Shown: one piece after another, positions 1 to 10,411 of the stretch
How the letters are laid out: each line of letters opens with the position of its first letter
Numbering within the stretch: the stretch's first letter is position 1
DNA from: Clostridiaceae bacterium
GTDB taxonomy: Bacteria > Bacillota > Clostridia > Lachnospirales > Lachnospiraceae
Length of the DNA: 64,000 nt
NCBI GenBank assembly: GCA_021200535.1
Contig: JAJQGL010000050.1
Coordinates: 1 to 64,000 of the forward strand
Direction of reading: 5' to 3'
Program-made: the position numbers and the translations under genes
The notes under the pieces: generated by a model
What the model saw: the letters and a program-made list of their open reading frames with translations, nothing else
What the model was told of the DNA's origin: nothing
Databases searched by the model: none

Positions 1-342
1 ATCATACATTCCTTTTGGGTTTTCCGACCCAAGCCTTGTTCCCATGCCCCCGGCAAGCAAAACAGCGCCAATCTTTCCTTCACGGATTGCCTCCAGTCCG
101 GTTTTTACGTATTGTTCTTTGTTGGCGGCAATTTCTTCGATGGTCATTGCCGTAATCGGAGTGATTTTTCCCGTTTTTTCTTCCTCGATATTTTGTTCCA
201 GACGGGAAAGAACGTTAAAATCCGTCTCTTCAATCTGCGACAGCAAAGCCTCCTGCTCCGCGCTGTCTAACGAATCATAGCAGTCTAATAGATGTTCCTG
301 ATGAAAACGGGCACATTTTTCTTTTGCATATTCTAATTTCAA
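1..342 (-). CDS. UDPGP-family UTP-sugar/UDP-N-acetylglucosamine pyrophosphorylase, N-terminal part (truncated by window edge)
   Basis: Reverse-strand translation gives ...GKIGAVLLAGGMGTRLGSENPKGMYD, the nucleotidyltransferase signature; TTG start at 342 preceded by a GGAGG-type SD. Confidence 0.8.
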   Translation of the reverse strand, partial: MKLEYAKEKCARFHQEHLLDCYDSLDSAEQEALLSQIEETDFNVLSRLEQNIEEEKTGKITPITAMTIEEIAANKEQYVKTGLEAIREGKIGAVLLAGGMGTRLGSENPKGMYD

Positions 343-390
343 TCTGTTCCTCCATTCCTCCAATGCAAATGTTGCATTTGGCAAGGCAAG

Positions 391-1152
391 CTATTCTTTT
401 TCCTGATAAATTGTTTCTTCAAAATATTCTTCTGCGATCATCTCAAGATACGTTTCGTCCGCTTCCGGATACTGTTGTGCCAAAAGCTCTTTTAAACGAG
501 CCGTTACAAGCAAATCATTTTCCTCCGCAGAGCTATTCTCATCTTTCCATCCCTCAACGGTTTCCTGGGTTACGATTTCTTCCAGCCATCCTTTAATGGA
601 AGCAGTTGTCGCTTCTTCCTCCGGAATCTGCAGCTTAATCTTTTTTGACTGGACAAGGGATACTACGCCGTAAATCAATATGACTGCCATAATTGCCAGC
701 ATAATATAAAAGATCACGTCGCTGTATTTAATCGGAATAATGTCTAATTTGGTTAAAACCAGATACGCAATGCCAATCAAACCAAAAATAATAAACGTAT
801 AACCGGAAAGCTTCATATCTTTATATTTATCTGCTTTTTTAACATACTCCTGTTTTCCAGACGAGTGCAGTAAGCTTTTTGCCTCTTCCAGCCTCTTTTC
901 CTCTGCGTCGTAGTAAATTCCTTCTTCAAAGGCGTTTGCGTCAGTGAATACATCTTCCAGCGCATCTTCTAATGCATCCTCTTGCACTCCGTCCTCTTTT
1001 AACCTTTCAATATTCTTTCTGATTTGCTCTTCTTTTGCAGCCCGCGCTCTCTCTTCCAGCAGCTCTGGATTTTCTTCAATCAGATCAGAGCCGCAATCCG
1101 CGCACACCGTAATTCCATCACGGTATTCGGTCTTACATTTTGGACACCACAT
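391..1152 (-). CDS. Zinc-ribbon membrane protein of unknown function
   Basis: 253-aa ORF; N-terminal CPKC...CADCG zinc ribbon and two TM-like segments. Confidence 0.75.
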   Translation of the reverse strand: MWCPKCKTEYRDGITVCADCGSDLIEENPELLEERARAAKEEQIRKNIERLKEDGVQEDALEDALEDVFTDANAFEEGIYYDAEEKRLEEAKSLLHSSGKQEYVKKADKYKDMKLSGYTFIIFGLIGIAYLVLTKLDIIPIKYSDVIFYIMLAIMAVILIYGVVSLVQSKKIKLQIPEEEATTASIKGWLEEIVTQETVEGWKDENSSAEENDLLVTARLKELLAQQYPEADETYLEMIAEEYFEETIYQEKE

Positions 1153-1258
1153 ATTCCGTTCCTCCTTCTTTTCTTATGATGTATCTTAGCACATTCCCTG
1201 TAAAAAGACAATCTTCATGTCATCTGTGCCGCCTCCCCTCCAGCAGTGTAACCAATGC

Positions 1259-1287
1259 TTGAAAGAATTTGGCAAATACAGTATACT
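1259..1287 (+). promoter_or_regulatory. Putative sigma-A promoter for prfC (TTGAAA-N17-TATACT)
   Basis: Near-consensus -35 at 1259-1264 and -10 at 1282-1287 with 17-bp spacing, upstream of the 1402 start. Confidence 0.6.
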
Positions 1288-1401
1288 ATATATTTGCATT
1301 GAAAAAAAGAAAGCTTTCTGTTTTTTCTTTAAAAATTCACAAAGAGGGGACAAAAGCACAGAAATTATGCGCAGTACAGTTTGCGCAGAAATGAGGTTTA
1401 T

Positions 1402-3001
1402 ATGTCTGATTCAAAAATCGCGAACGAAATCAAAAAAAGGAGAACCTTTGCCATTATCTCGCACCCGGATGCAGGAAAAACAACTCTGACGGAAAAATTT
1501 TTGCTGTACGGGGGAGCGATCAACACAGCCGGATCTGTGAAAGGAAAGGCAAGCTCGAAATACGCTGTTTCAGACTGGATGGAAATTGAAAAAGAACGTG
1601 GTATCTCTGTCACTTCATCTGTACTCCAGTTTGAGTATAACAATTTCTGTATTAATATACTGGACACGCCGGGACACCAGGACTTTTCAGAAGATACCTA
1701 CCGCACACTGATGGCTGCAGACTCTGCCGTAATGGTTATTGATGCGTCAAAGGGTGTTGAGGCACAGACCATTAAGCTGTTTAAAGTCTGCGTCATGCGC
1801 CACATTCCTATATTTACGTTTATCAACAAAATGGACCGGGAAGCGCGCGATTCGTTTGAGCTTCTGGATGATATTGAATCTGTTCTAGGAATCCGTACCT
1901 GCCCGGTCAACTGGCCAATCGGATCCGGAAAGCGGTTTAAGGGAATTTATGACCGCCGTGCAAAGACAGTACGTACCTTTCAGTCTGTATCTACCGGAGG
2001 TTCCAAATCTGCAGCCGAAACAGATTACCAGATTGATGATCCGGCGCTGAAGGAGCTTGCCACAGAGGAGCTGTATGACCAGCTGTTAGAAGAAATTGAA
2101 CTGTTAGATGGTGCAAGCGATCCGCTTGATTTGGATTTGGTCCAAAAAGGCGAGCTTTCCCCTGTTTTTTTTTGGCTCCGCACTGACTACGTTCGGAGTG
2201 GAAATTTTTCTAAAATATTTTTTGGAGATGACAACTTCTCCGCTGCCAAGGCTTTCTAACGAGGGAATCATTGATCCGCTGGAAAATGACTTTTCTGCGT
2301 TTGTCTTTAAAATTCAGGCCAATATGAACAAGGCGCACCGCGACAGGATTGCGTTTCTGCGAATCTGCTCCGGTAAATTTGAAGCGGACAGGGACGTGTA
2401 TCATGTACAGAGCCAGCGGCGGCTAAAGCTTTCACAGCCCCAGCAGATCATGGCACAGGAGCGTCAGGTTATTTCAGAGGCCTATGCCGGTGATGTGATC
2501 GGTGTGTTTGACCCCGGAATTTTCAGCATTGGAGATACTATTACACTGCCCGGCAAAAAATTTGCATATGAGGGGATTCCAACCTTTGCACCAGAGCATT
2601 TTTGCCGTGTTGTTCAGCTCAATTCCATGAAACGCAAACAATTTGTCAAAGGAATTACCCAGATTGCACAGGAAGGCGCCATTCAGATTTTTCAGGAATT
2701 TAGTGCAGGCATGTCAGAAATCATTGTCGGTGTTGTCGGCGTACTGCAATTTGATGTATTAAAGTATCGGCTGGAAAATGAATACGGATGTGAAATCCGG
2801 CTGGAATCCCTTCCGTACAGCTTCATCCGTTGGGTTGGCGATCCGGCGACGGATGTGACAAAGCTCAAACGAATGAACAACGTCAAGGCAGTTAAAGATA
2901 TGAAAGGAAATCCTTTACTCCTGTTTGTCAACGACTGGATGATCCGTATGGTTTTAGAAGATAACGAGGGATTGGAACTTCTTGAATTTAAAAAGAATTA
3001 A
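1402..3001 (+). pseudogene. prfC: Peptide chain release factor 3, reading frame disrupted at a T9 run (~2165-2173)
   Basis: First ORF (1381-2259) has RF3 GTPase motifs ([26 protein letters not shown]). The RF3 sequence continues in the other frame (2108-3001: [23 protein letters not shown]...). The shift coincides with TTTTTTTTT. Confidence 0.85.
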
Positions 3002-3014
3002 AAAGAAAACATAC

Positions 3015-3054
3015 AAAAACGGGCAGAAGCAAAAGTACCCTGCCCGTTTTTATC
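3015..3054 (+). terminator. Rho-independent terminator, probably bidirectional between prfC and purE
   Basis: AAAAACGGGCAG ... CTGCCCGTTTTT perfect inverted repeat with T tail. Confidence 0.8.
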
Positions 3055-3076
3055 TGAAAAAAAGCGTCTGCCCTTT

Positions 3077-3589
3077 TTACATCTGTTTCAAATACGCCTC
3101 ATATCCGACCTTTCCAAGCTTTGTATCCTTTGCCACAACCTGCTCTTTTAAATCCTCTTTATAGTCTGCCAGCTTTTGACGAAGCTGGGCATCGCCGATG
3201 GAAAGCATCTTTGCCGCCAGGATAGCGGCATTGGCAGCGCCATCAATCGCTACCGTTGCAACAGGTATTCCGGATGGCATCTGAACAATCGAATATAAAG
3301 AATCAACACCGCCCACGCTCTTTGTGTGAATCGGAACACCAATCACCGGAAGCGGGAAGATTGCTGCACACATTCCCGGCAGATGGGCTGCTCCGCCTGC
3401 ACCGGCAATAATCACTTCAATTCCCCTGCTTTCCGCTGTTTTCGCATATTCTACAAAAATATCCGGCTCCCTGTGTGCGGAAATCACTTTCATCTCATAC
3501 TCAATTCCAAAATTTTCCAGCATTTTTGCTGCCTTACTCATAATTGATAAATCCGAGTCACTTCCCATCAAAATGCCTACTTTTCCCAT
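3077..3589 (-). CDS. purE: N5-carboxyaminoimidazole ribonucleotide mutase
   Basis: MGKVGILMGSDSDLSIMSKAAKMLENFGIEYEMKVISAHREPD... typical PurE. Confidence 0.95.
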   Translation of the reverse strand: MGKVGILMGSDSDLSIMSKAAKMLENFGIEYEMKVISAHREPDIFVEYAKTAESRGIEVIIAGAGGAAHLPGMCAAIFPLPVIGVPIHTKSVGGVDSLYSIVQMPSGIPVATVAIDGAANAAILAAKMLSIGDAQLRQKLADYKEDLKEQVVAKDTKLGKVGYEAYLKQM

Positions 3590-3638
3590 TGCTCTTTTCC
3601 TCCATTTCTCTTTGAAAGGTAATATAAACCATACGATA

Positions 3639-4838
3639 TCATGAAAAAAGAAACTGTGCCAGCACAGTATTGCTCACATCAATCCCTCTTTTCGTCAGAT
3701 AGATTCTACCACGTTTCCGGTCCTCTGCCAACAGTTTCTTTTCAAACAGTGATCTTGCCACGTCTCCATATACCTGCTCAAATGGAACTTGAAAACGGCG
3801 AAAAAAATCGGACAAAAAAATCCCTTCGCATTTTCGAAGCCCCAAAAACATAAACTCTTCCACTGCTTCCTGCTGCGTCACCCTGTGAACCTCTTTTTTT
3901 ACAGATAACAAATCCTGTACTCCCTTTTTAGGGACAGAACCGGAAGAATACTGCTGCATATATTCCGAAAGACAGTCTGTATTTTTGAAACGGTATCCTC
4001 CAAAATAAGAAGAAGCCCCCAGCCCAAAGCCTAAATATTCATCCATAGTCCAATACGTCAGGTTATGCCTGCACTCCATCCCCTTTTTGGCATAGTTTGA
4101 TATCTCATAACGATTGTATCCGGAACGTTCCAAAAGCTCCCCTGTCATCTCGTACATAGCGCGTTCGGTATCCTCATCCGGCAGGGAAAGCGTTCCCGCC
4201 TGCTGCTGTTTGAAAAAAGGCGTTCCCTCTTCCACAATCAGACTGTATGCGGAAATATGCTCTGGATTTACCTCAATCACTTTTTTTAGCGTTTCCTGCC
4301 AGGAAGACAGAGTTTGTCCGGGAATGGCAGACATTAAATCTACATTAATATTAGAAAATCCAGCTTCCCGCAGCAGCCAGAAGCTGTCAGAAAACTGCTG
4401 CCATGTGTGAATCCTTCCAAGCTGTTTTAACTCAGATGCCTCTGCAGACTGCAGCCCGAGGCTAACCCGGTTTACACCTGTCTCACGCATTGCCTGGACA
4501 TGCTGTGCCGTAATCGTTCCCGGATTGGCTTCCATGGTATACTCCACAGCCGGCATGCCGCATTTTTCCTGTATCGCTGCACCAATGCGCAAAAGCTGCT
4601 CCGGCAGCAGGGCAGTCGGTGTCCCGCCTCCGATAAAAACGGTTTGGACTTCATATTTTTCCGGAATGAGAGTCGTCTGCAGTTCCCTGCAAAGCGCTTC
4701 TGTATAACGCTCCTTTTCCCCGTCATCCGCAGGCCATGAAAGAAAATCACAATACAGGCATTTCTGCACGCAAAACGGGATATGAATATATACTGACAGT
4801 TTTTGTTTTGTCTGCCCTTGTTCCATCTGCCTCTCCAT
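3639..4838 (-). CDS. hemW: Radical SAM heme chaperone HemW-like
   Basis: YIHIPFCVQKCLYCDFLS radical SAM CxxxCxxC motif; located next to lepA. Confidence 0.9.
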   Translation of the reverse strand: MERQMEQGQTKQKLSVYIHIPFCVQKCLYCDFLSWPADDGEKERYTEALCRELQTTLIPEKYEVQTVFIGGGTPTALLPEQLLRIGAAIQEKCGMPAVEYTMEANPGTITAQHVQAMRETGVNRVSLGLQSAEASELKQLGRIHTWQQFSDSFWLLREAGFSNINVDLMSAIPGQTLSSWQETLKKVIEVNPEHISAYSLIVEEGTPFFKQQQAGTLSLPDEDTERAMYEMTGELLERSGYNRYEISNYAKKGMECRHNLTYWTMDEYLGFGLGASSYFGGYRFKNTDCLSEYMQQYSSGSVPKKGVQDLLSVKKEVHRVTQQEAVEEFMFLGLRKCEGIFLSDFFRRFQVPFEQVYGDVARSLFEKKLLAEDRKRGRIYLTKRGIDVSNTVLAQFLFS

Positions 4839-4854
4839 TCCTATGCTTTCACAC

Positions 4855-6669
4855 TTATTCCTCGTCCAGCTTAAGTACGCTCATAAATGCCTGCTGTGGT
4901 ATCTCGACATTTCCAAATTGACGCATTCTCTTCTTTCCTTCTTTCTGTTTTTCCAACAGCTTTCTCTTTCGGGAAATATCACCGCCGTAGCATTTTGCCA
5001 AAACATCCTTGCGCATGGCCTTTACCGTTTCCCTTGCAATAATCTTACTGCCTATCGCTGCCTGGATCGGTATTTCAAAGAGCTGCCGCGGAATTTCTTT
5101 TTTGAGTTTCTCGCACATCTTCCTCCCCCTTTCGTAGGCAGTATCTGCATGCAGGATAAAGGAAAGCGCATCGATCTCTTCTTTGTTGATCAGGATATCT
5201 AATTTCACCAGCTTTGACGGTACATATCCTTTCATTTCATAATCCAGGGAAGCATATCCTCTGGAACGGGATTTTAATGCGTCGAAGAAATCGTAAATAA
5301 TCTCGTTTAACGGAAGATCGTATTTCAAAACAGCCCTGGTTTCTTCAAGATATTCCATGCCCTGATACACACCCCTTCTCTCCTGGCAAAGGGACATAAT
5401 CGCACCGACATACTCTGTTGTAACCATAATCTCCGCTGCCACAAACGGTTCCTCCATATGCTCAATTTCAGAAGGATCCGGGAGATTGGACGGATTGGTC
5501 ACTTCAACTTTTTCCCCGTTTGTCTTGTAAACATGATAAATAACACCGGGCGCAGTTGTCACCAGATCAAGATTATACTCACGTTCCAGCCGTTCCTGAA
5601 TAATCTCCAGATGCAGCAGTCCGAGAAAACCGCAGCGGAATCCGAAGCCCAGCGCAACAGAGGTCTCTGCTTCAAATTGCAATGCAGCATCATTGAGCTG
5701 CAGCTTTTCTAAGGCATCACGCAAATCATTGTATTTTGCACCATCAGATGGATACATGCCGCAATACACCATCGGCTGCACCTTTTTATAGCCGGGAAGC
5801 GCCTTCCTGCACGGATTATGCGCCAGTGTAACGGTGTCGCCTACTCTGGTGTCGCTAACATTTTTCAGGCTTGCCGTGATATAACCAACCATTCCGGCAG
5901 ACAGTTCTTCTGACGGAATATACTGTCCGGCGCCAAAAATGCCCACTTCTACCACCTCTGCCTTTGCCCCGGTCGCCATCATCAAAATTTCCTGCCCTTT
6001 TCTGACAGAACCATCAAAAAGCCGGCAAAAAATAATAACCCCTTTATAGGCATCGTAAATAGAGTCAAAAATCAATGCCTGCAGCGGCGCGGATTCATCA
6101 CCGGCCGGAGACGGAATTTTGGTAATAATCTGTTCCAGCACCTCTTCGATATTTGTCCCCATTTTTGCTGAAATCAACGGTGCATCCGATGCATCCAGCC
6201 CAATAATATCTTCAATCTCTTCTTTTACCCGCTCCGGATCGGCACTCGGCAAATCTATTTTATTGATAACCGGCATTATTTCCAGATCATGATCCAGCGC
6301 AAGATAACAGTTTGCCAGAGTCTGTGCTTCAATCCCCTGCGCTGCATCCACAATTAAAATAGCGCCTTCGCACGCTGCCAGGCTTCGCGAAACCTCATAG
6401 TTAAAATCCACATGTCCTGGCGTATCAATTAAATTAAAAATATACTCCTCACCGTTTTTTGCCTGATATACAATACGGACGGTCTGTGCCTTAATCGTAA
6501 TACCGCGCTCCCGTTCCAGATCCATATTGTCCAAAACCTGAGACTGCATTTCCCTGCTGGTTAAAAGCCCCGTTTTTTCGATAATGCGATCCGCCAGAGT
6601 CGATTTTCCATGATCAATATGTGCCACAATACAAAAATTGCGAATGTGCGACTGATCTATCTTTTCCAT
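4855..6669 (-). CDS. lepA: Elongation factor 4
   Basis: [24 protein letters not shown]...; full-length LepA; start MEKIDQSH. Confidence 0.97.
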   Translation of the reverse strand: MEKIDQSHIRNFCIVAHIDHGKSTLADRIIEKTGLLTSREMQSQVLDNMDLERERGITIKAQTVRIVYQAKNGEEYIFNLIDTPGHVDFNYEVSRSLAACEGAILIVDAAQGIEAQTLANCYLALDHDLEIMPVINKIDLPSADPERVKEEIEDIIGLDASDAPLISAKMGTNIEEVLEQIITKIPSPAGDESAPLQALIFDSIYDAYKGVIIFCRLFDGSVRKGQEILMMATGAKAEVVEVGIFGAGQYIPSEELSAGMVGYITASLKNVSDTRVGDTVTLAHNPCRKALPGYKKVQPMVYCGMYPSDGAKYNDLRDALEKLQLNDAALQFEAETSVALGFGFRCGFLGLLHLEIIQERLEREYNLDLVTTAPGVIYHVYKTNGEKVEVTNPSNLPDPSEIEHMEEPFVAAEIMVTTEYVGAIMSLCQERRGVYQGMEYLEETRAVLKYDLPLNEIIYDFFDALKSRSRGYASLDYEMKGYVPSKLVKLDILINKEEIDALSFILHADTAYERGRKMCEKLKKEIPRQLFEIPIQAAIGSKIIARETVKAMRKDVLAKCYGGDISRKRKLLEKQKEGKKRMRQFGNVEIPQQAFMSVLKLDEE

Positions 6670-6800
6670 AATAAATGTACCCTCCAAAAGTTGTCTGTTT
6701 TGTTTATCTTACCATATTTTTGATTTGCAAACAACTAATCGCATTCCTGCGTTTGTGCTTTTGAATATAGCTTTAGAATACGGTTTGGGGATACGTTACC

Positions 6801-8216
6801 TTAATCCGTTCCCTGCAATACAGCGTCAATCACAGCTGCCAGAGGCAGTGCTGCATTTTTTTCCTCCTGCACCGTATTATTTTCATTTCCAAGTTCAATC
6901 AGCGTATATCGTTTCCGAAGGTGCATATTATAACGGTAGCTTTTCAGGTAGATGGGTTTTGTAAAGTCTTTAAACCGTTTCATTGCAGCAATTTTTAGCT
7001 GCAGGCTGAACGCAAGGTTTCCCTGCAGGTTATCGTTCTGCAAATAGGCAATATCACCGGAAGAATTTCTTGACAAGCCATTAAAAAACATGACCTGCGC
7101 CGTTTTTTTGCCATTCACAACCGCAGTGCGGGTTACTTTATTTCCAACGCCGTCCCGATGCAGATCAATAATCACATCAATCGAAGGATATTTTTTCAAT
7201 GTTTTTTCTAGTCCCTTCAGTGCATTGTTATATGCTTTATTCCGGTCGATTTGCCCATTGATTTTGTCATATTCTGTCTTATCATGAAGCACCTGATAAC
7301 CATATTGCTCTGACAATATCTCTGCCAGCACCGAGCCAACGCCAACAATGCTGTCTTCCTGTTTCCCGGCGCGGCTGTCAGCAAATGCTTCTGAGGCCCC
7401 ATGGGTATGAAAAATCAATATCTGCGGTTCGTCTTTCTTTTTTAAAGTCATATCCATTGACAACAGTTTTTTCACCTGAAAGATTCCACTGTCAATGGAA
7501 GTAGAAGAATCTGTTATGTAAAAATTCTTCAACAGATAGGACCGGCTGCTGCCTGCTGTCAATTTTTGAATTTTTTGCAGATTGCTTTTTAAATCCTGCT
7601 CACTGTCATAGGAAATTTCATCGGTTACTGCAGTGGAAGATGTCTCAATTTTTTGATTGTCCGAAGTGATATCTGCACTTCCGTTATCAAAAAGAACAAT
7701 TGACTGTTCCTGCGTTTTTTCATCCTCCGATTCCTGTCCATCGGTTTGTGTTTTCTCAACGTCAGATTCTGTCTCTTCCTTTTTTGCGTATTCCGTAATC
7801 AGCTGGTCTGACTGCTCAAACAGCCTGTTTTCTGCAGCTTTTTTCCCCGAGGCACCACTCCACAAAATTATTTTGCTGTTTTTTCCGGGAAACAACGACG
7901 CCAGCTCCACAATATTTTCCTGCTGCATTGTTGAAAGCTCATCCTGATATTCCAAAAGGTATGCCAATACAGGAATACTGCCAAAAAAATCCTCTTCCTT
8001 CTCCTGTTCTTCTTCCATTTTTCTCAGATAGTGAATACTTTTTGATCTATAGCCACCCTGTTCAATCAGATACGTGAGCAGATTTTTTTTTGCAAAATTG
8101 CTGAAATGGTAGTGATTTGACGCTGCAAAGACGAGAATACATGTCCATACAATAAAAATTGCGATTAAAAAAAAGCCAAAGCCGGAAATTGATTTTGAAC
8201 TTTCCTGTTTTACCAT
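6801..8216 (-). CDS. spoIIP: Stage II sporulation protein P
   Basis: QILIFHTHGASEAF ... IDLHRDGVG... SpoIIP motifs; next to gpr. Confidence 0.92.
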   Translation of the reverse strand: MVKQESSKSISGFGFFLIAIFIVWTCILVFAASNHYHFSNFAKKNLLTYLIEQGGYRSKSIHYLRKMEEEQEKEEDFFGSIPVLAYLLEYQDELSTMQQENIVELASLFPGKNSKIILWSGASGKKAAENRLFEQSDQLITEYAKKEETESDVEKTQTDGQESEDEKTQEQSIVLFDNGSADITSDNQKIETSSTAVTDEISYDSEQDLKSNLQKIQKLTAGSSRSYLLKNFYITDSSTSIDSGIFQVKKLLSMDMTLKKKDEPQILIFHTHGASEAFADSRAGKQEDSIVGVGSVLAEILSEQYGYQVLHDKTEYDKINGQIDRNKAYNNALKGLEKTLKKYPSIDVIIDLHRDGVGNKVTRTAVVNGKKTAQVMFFNGLSRNSSGDIAYLQNDNLQGNLAFSLQLKIAAMKRFKDFTKPIYLKSYRYNMHLRKRYTLIELGNENNTVQEEKNAALPLAAVIDAVLQGTD

Positions 8217-8285
8217 AAATCCTTCCTTTCCTTCGATATGCCGCCAATTCATTTTATGCCCTGTATTCCCGACTTATGATCCTTT

Positions 8286-9209
8286 TTACAAAAGTGTATT
8301 GACTCCCCTTGCAATCATTTCCCCAACAATACGTATCTCTTCATCAATATCCTTTGGCGTAACAAAAAGATTTTTGATTTCTTCCCCGGCAAGCATTTGA
8401 TACAGGCTTTGAATCTGGCTTTCCTGATACCCCTCTTTTAAAAAAGTATTTTCCAGCGCCTCATAAATAATGGTCCCTGCATCTACAACAGTCGGCACAC
8501 CTACCGCAATGACCGGTACTCCCATTGTTTCCTGATTGATAATATTCCGGTTATTGCCAATCCCTGCCCCTGGGGCAATCCCGGTATCTGTAATCTGAAT
8601 GGTATGGCACAGACGGTTTACACTGCTGGATGCCAGGGAATCCACTACAATCATAAGCGCTGGATTTGTCTTTTCAATCAGCCCCTTTAATATCTCACTT
8701 GTCTCAATTCCGGTCTGCGACATCACTCCCGGGGCAATCCCGCACAGCAGATAAGCATTCTCCTGTGAAGCACCGCCGTCACTGACATGACGGTTGACCA
8801 ACACATGTTCCATTACATATGGTCCTAATGCGTCCGGTGTAGCAAAGCGATTTCCTAATCCAGACAGAAGAATTAAATTGGGCCCCTTGTTTTTGGAATT
8901 TAATAGCGCCTTTTGAACCATCCGCCTTAAAATAACGCCTAGCTGGGCAGACACTTCCTTCTTTCGTCTTTCCATTTCCTTCGCATCCCAGGCCGACAGA
9001 GAAAATTCCAGTGTAACATACGAACCAATGGGTTTTTTCATCTGTTTTGCACCGGTATCATTTATGATTTCAACCGTAGTAACCTTTAACGCTTTGTTCC
9101 GGTCACTCTCTTTTTTTAATACCACTCCTTCAATTTCTACATGATCCTCTGGAAACTGTTCCCGTACCTCTAACGCAAGATCGGTTCTCTTTTCATATTG
9201 CTCCATCAC
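8286..9209 (-). CDS. gpr: GPR endopeptidase (spore germination protease)
   Basis: RTDLALEVRE... and GLGNRFATPDALGP motif. Confidence 0.93.
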   Translation of the reverse strand: MMEQYEKRTDLALEVREQFPEDHVEIEGVVLKKESDRNKALKVTTVEIINDTGAKQMKKPIGSYVTLEFSLSAWDAKEMERRKKEVSAQLGVILRRMVQKALLNSKNKGPNLILLSGLGNRFATPDALGPYVMEHVLVNRHVSDGGASQENAYLLCGIAPGVMSQTGIETSEILKGLIEKTNPALMIVVDSLASSSVNRLCHTIQITDTGIAPGAGIGNNRNIINQETMGVPVIAVGVPTVVDAGTIIYEALENTFLKEGYQESQIQSLYQMLAGEEIKNLFVTPKDIDEEIRIVGEMIARGVNTLL

Positions 9210-9309
9210 ACGCCATCTCCTTCCTGCACTGTTTTCCCTGCAGCTTTTTGTTTGATTGCTATTATGTAAAAAAAGCCGTAGAAATATACAAAAAACAACA
9301 ATTTAACTA

Positions 9310-9338
9310 TTGACATATGAAAATATTTCCTGTATCAT
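9310..9338 (+). promoter_or_regulatory. Putative sigma-A promoter for rpsT (TTGACA-N17-TATCAT)
   Basis: Consensus -35, near-consensus -10, 17-bp spacer upstream of rpsT. Confidence 0.65.
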
Positions 9339-9416
9339 TTATTAGTGTGTTTTCAGAACGACCGTGTCCGTTTTGAAAAGCAATGAATGACTTTACCAAC
9401 GGGGAGGTGTAAACGA

Positions 9417-9680
9417 ATGGCTAACATCAAATCAGCAAAAAAGAGAATTTTAGTTGAGCGTAGAAATGCAGAAAAAAATAAAGCGATCAAGTCTAAAGTA
9501 AAAACGGCTGTGAAAAAGGTTGATGCAGCAATAGCTGCAAATGACAAGGCTGCTGCTGATACAGCGCTGACTTCAGCAATTTCTGAAATCAATAAGGCTG
9601 TCAGCAAGGGCGTTTTCCATAAAAAAACAGCTGCCAGAAAAGTTTCTCGTATGACAATCGCTGTCAATAAAATTGCTTAA
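9417..9680 (+). CDS. rpsT: 30S ribosomal protein S20
   Basis: 87 aa MANIKSAKKRILVERRNAEKNKAIKSKVKTAVKK...; SD GGGGAGG. Confidence 0.95.
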   Translation: MANIKSAKKRILVERRNAEKNKAIKSKVKTAVKKVDAAIAANDKAAADTALTSAISEINKAVSKGVFHKKTAARKVSRMTIAVNKIA

Positions 9681-9765
9681 TAAAATAGGTTGCCACTGTC
9701 GGTTATCATGTGTACCAATGCAATGGCATAACTTCTTAATAAGAAAAACGGATTACTCCGCAAAC

Positions 9766-9797
9766 AGGCTGCCATGGTGTGGGCAGTCTTTTTCTTT
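9766..9797 (+). terminator. Rho-independent terminator downstream of rpsT
   Basis: AGGCTGCC ... GGCAGTCTTTTT stem plus U tract. Confidence 0.6.
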
Positions 9798-9891
9798 TCT
9801 GTTTTATAAAAATGAACCGAAAATACATCTGCGCCGGTGCGCTGCCCGGCGCAGATGATTTACGATAAGCTGCGCAGAAATGAGGTACCAA

Positions 9892-10374
9892 ATGAAAAAA
9901 GAAAATTACTTAAAATGGGATGAATATTTTATGGGCATTGCTCTTCTCTCCGCAGAGCGGAGCAAAGATCCGCATACCAGCGTTGGCGCATGCATTGTCA
10001 GTCCCGGCAATAAAATTCTTTCTGTCGGCTATAATGGTATGCCGACAGGCTGTTCTGATGATGATTATCCCTGGGATCGGGATGGCTGTGATGAATTGGA
10101 ACAAAAATATCTGTATGTTTGCCACGCAGAGCTAAACGCTATTTTAAATTACTCAGGCACAGATATGTCCCATGCAAAGCTGTACACCACACTATTCCCA
10201 TGCAACGAATGTACCAAAGCGATTATTCAGGCCGGCATAAAGGAAATTATTTACCTCAGCGATAAATATTGTGACAGTTCTTCTGTCATCGCCGCAAAAA
10301 GAATGATGAAATCAGCCGGCGTCAGTTTTCAGAAATACCAATCCGCCGGGAAAGTAATTTCTTTACCACTATAA
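9892..10374 (+). CDS. dCMP deaminase / ComE-type deaminase
   Basis: HTSVGACIV...GYNGMP...CHAELNAI...TTLFPCNECTKAII zinc deaminase motifs. Confidence 0.9.
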   Translation: MKKENYLKWDEYFMGIALLSAERSKDPHTSVGACIVSPGNKILSVGYNGMPTGCSDDDYPWDRDGCDELEQKYLYVCHAELNAILNYSGTDMSHAKLYTTLFPCNECTKAIIQAGIKEIIYLSDKYCDSSSVIAAKRMMKSAGVSFQKYQSAGKVISLPL

Positions 10375-10411
10375 TACCTGATGCCGCTTATTTTCTTTTA
10401 ACCATAAACGC

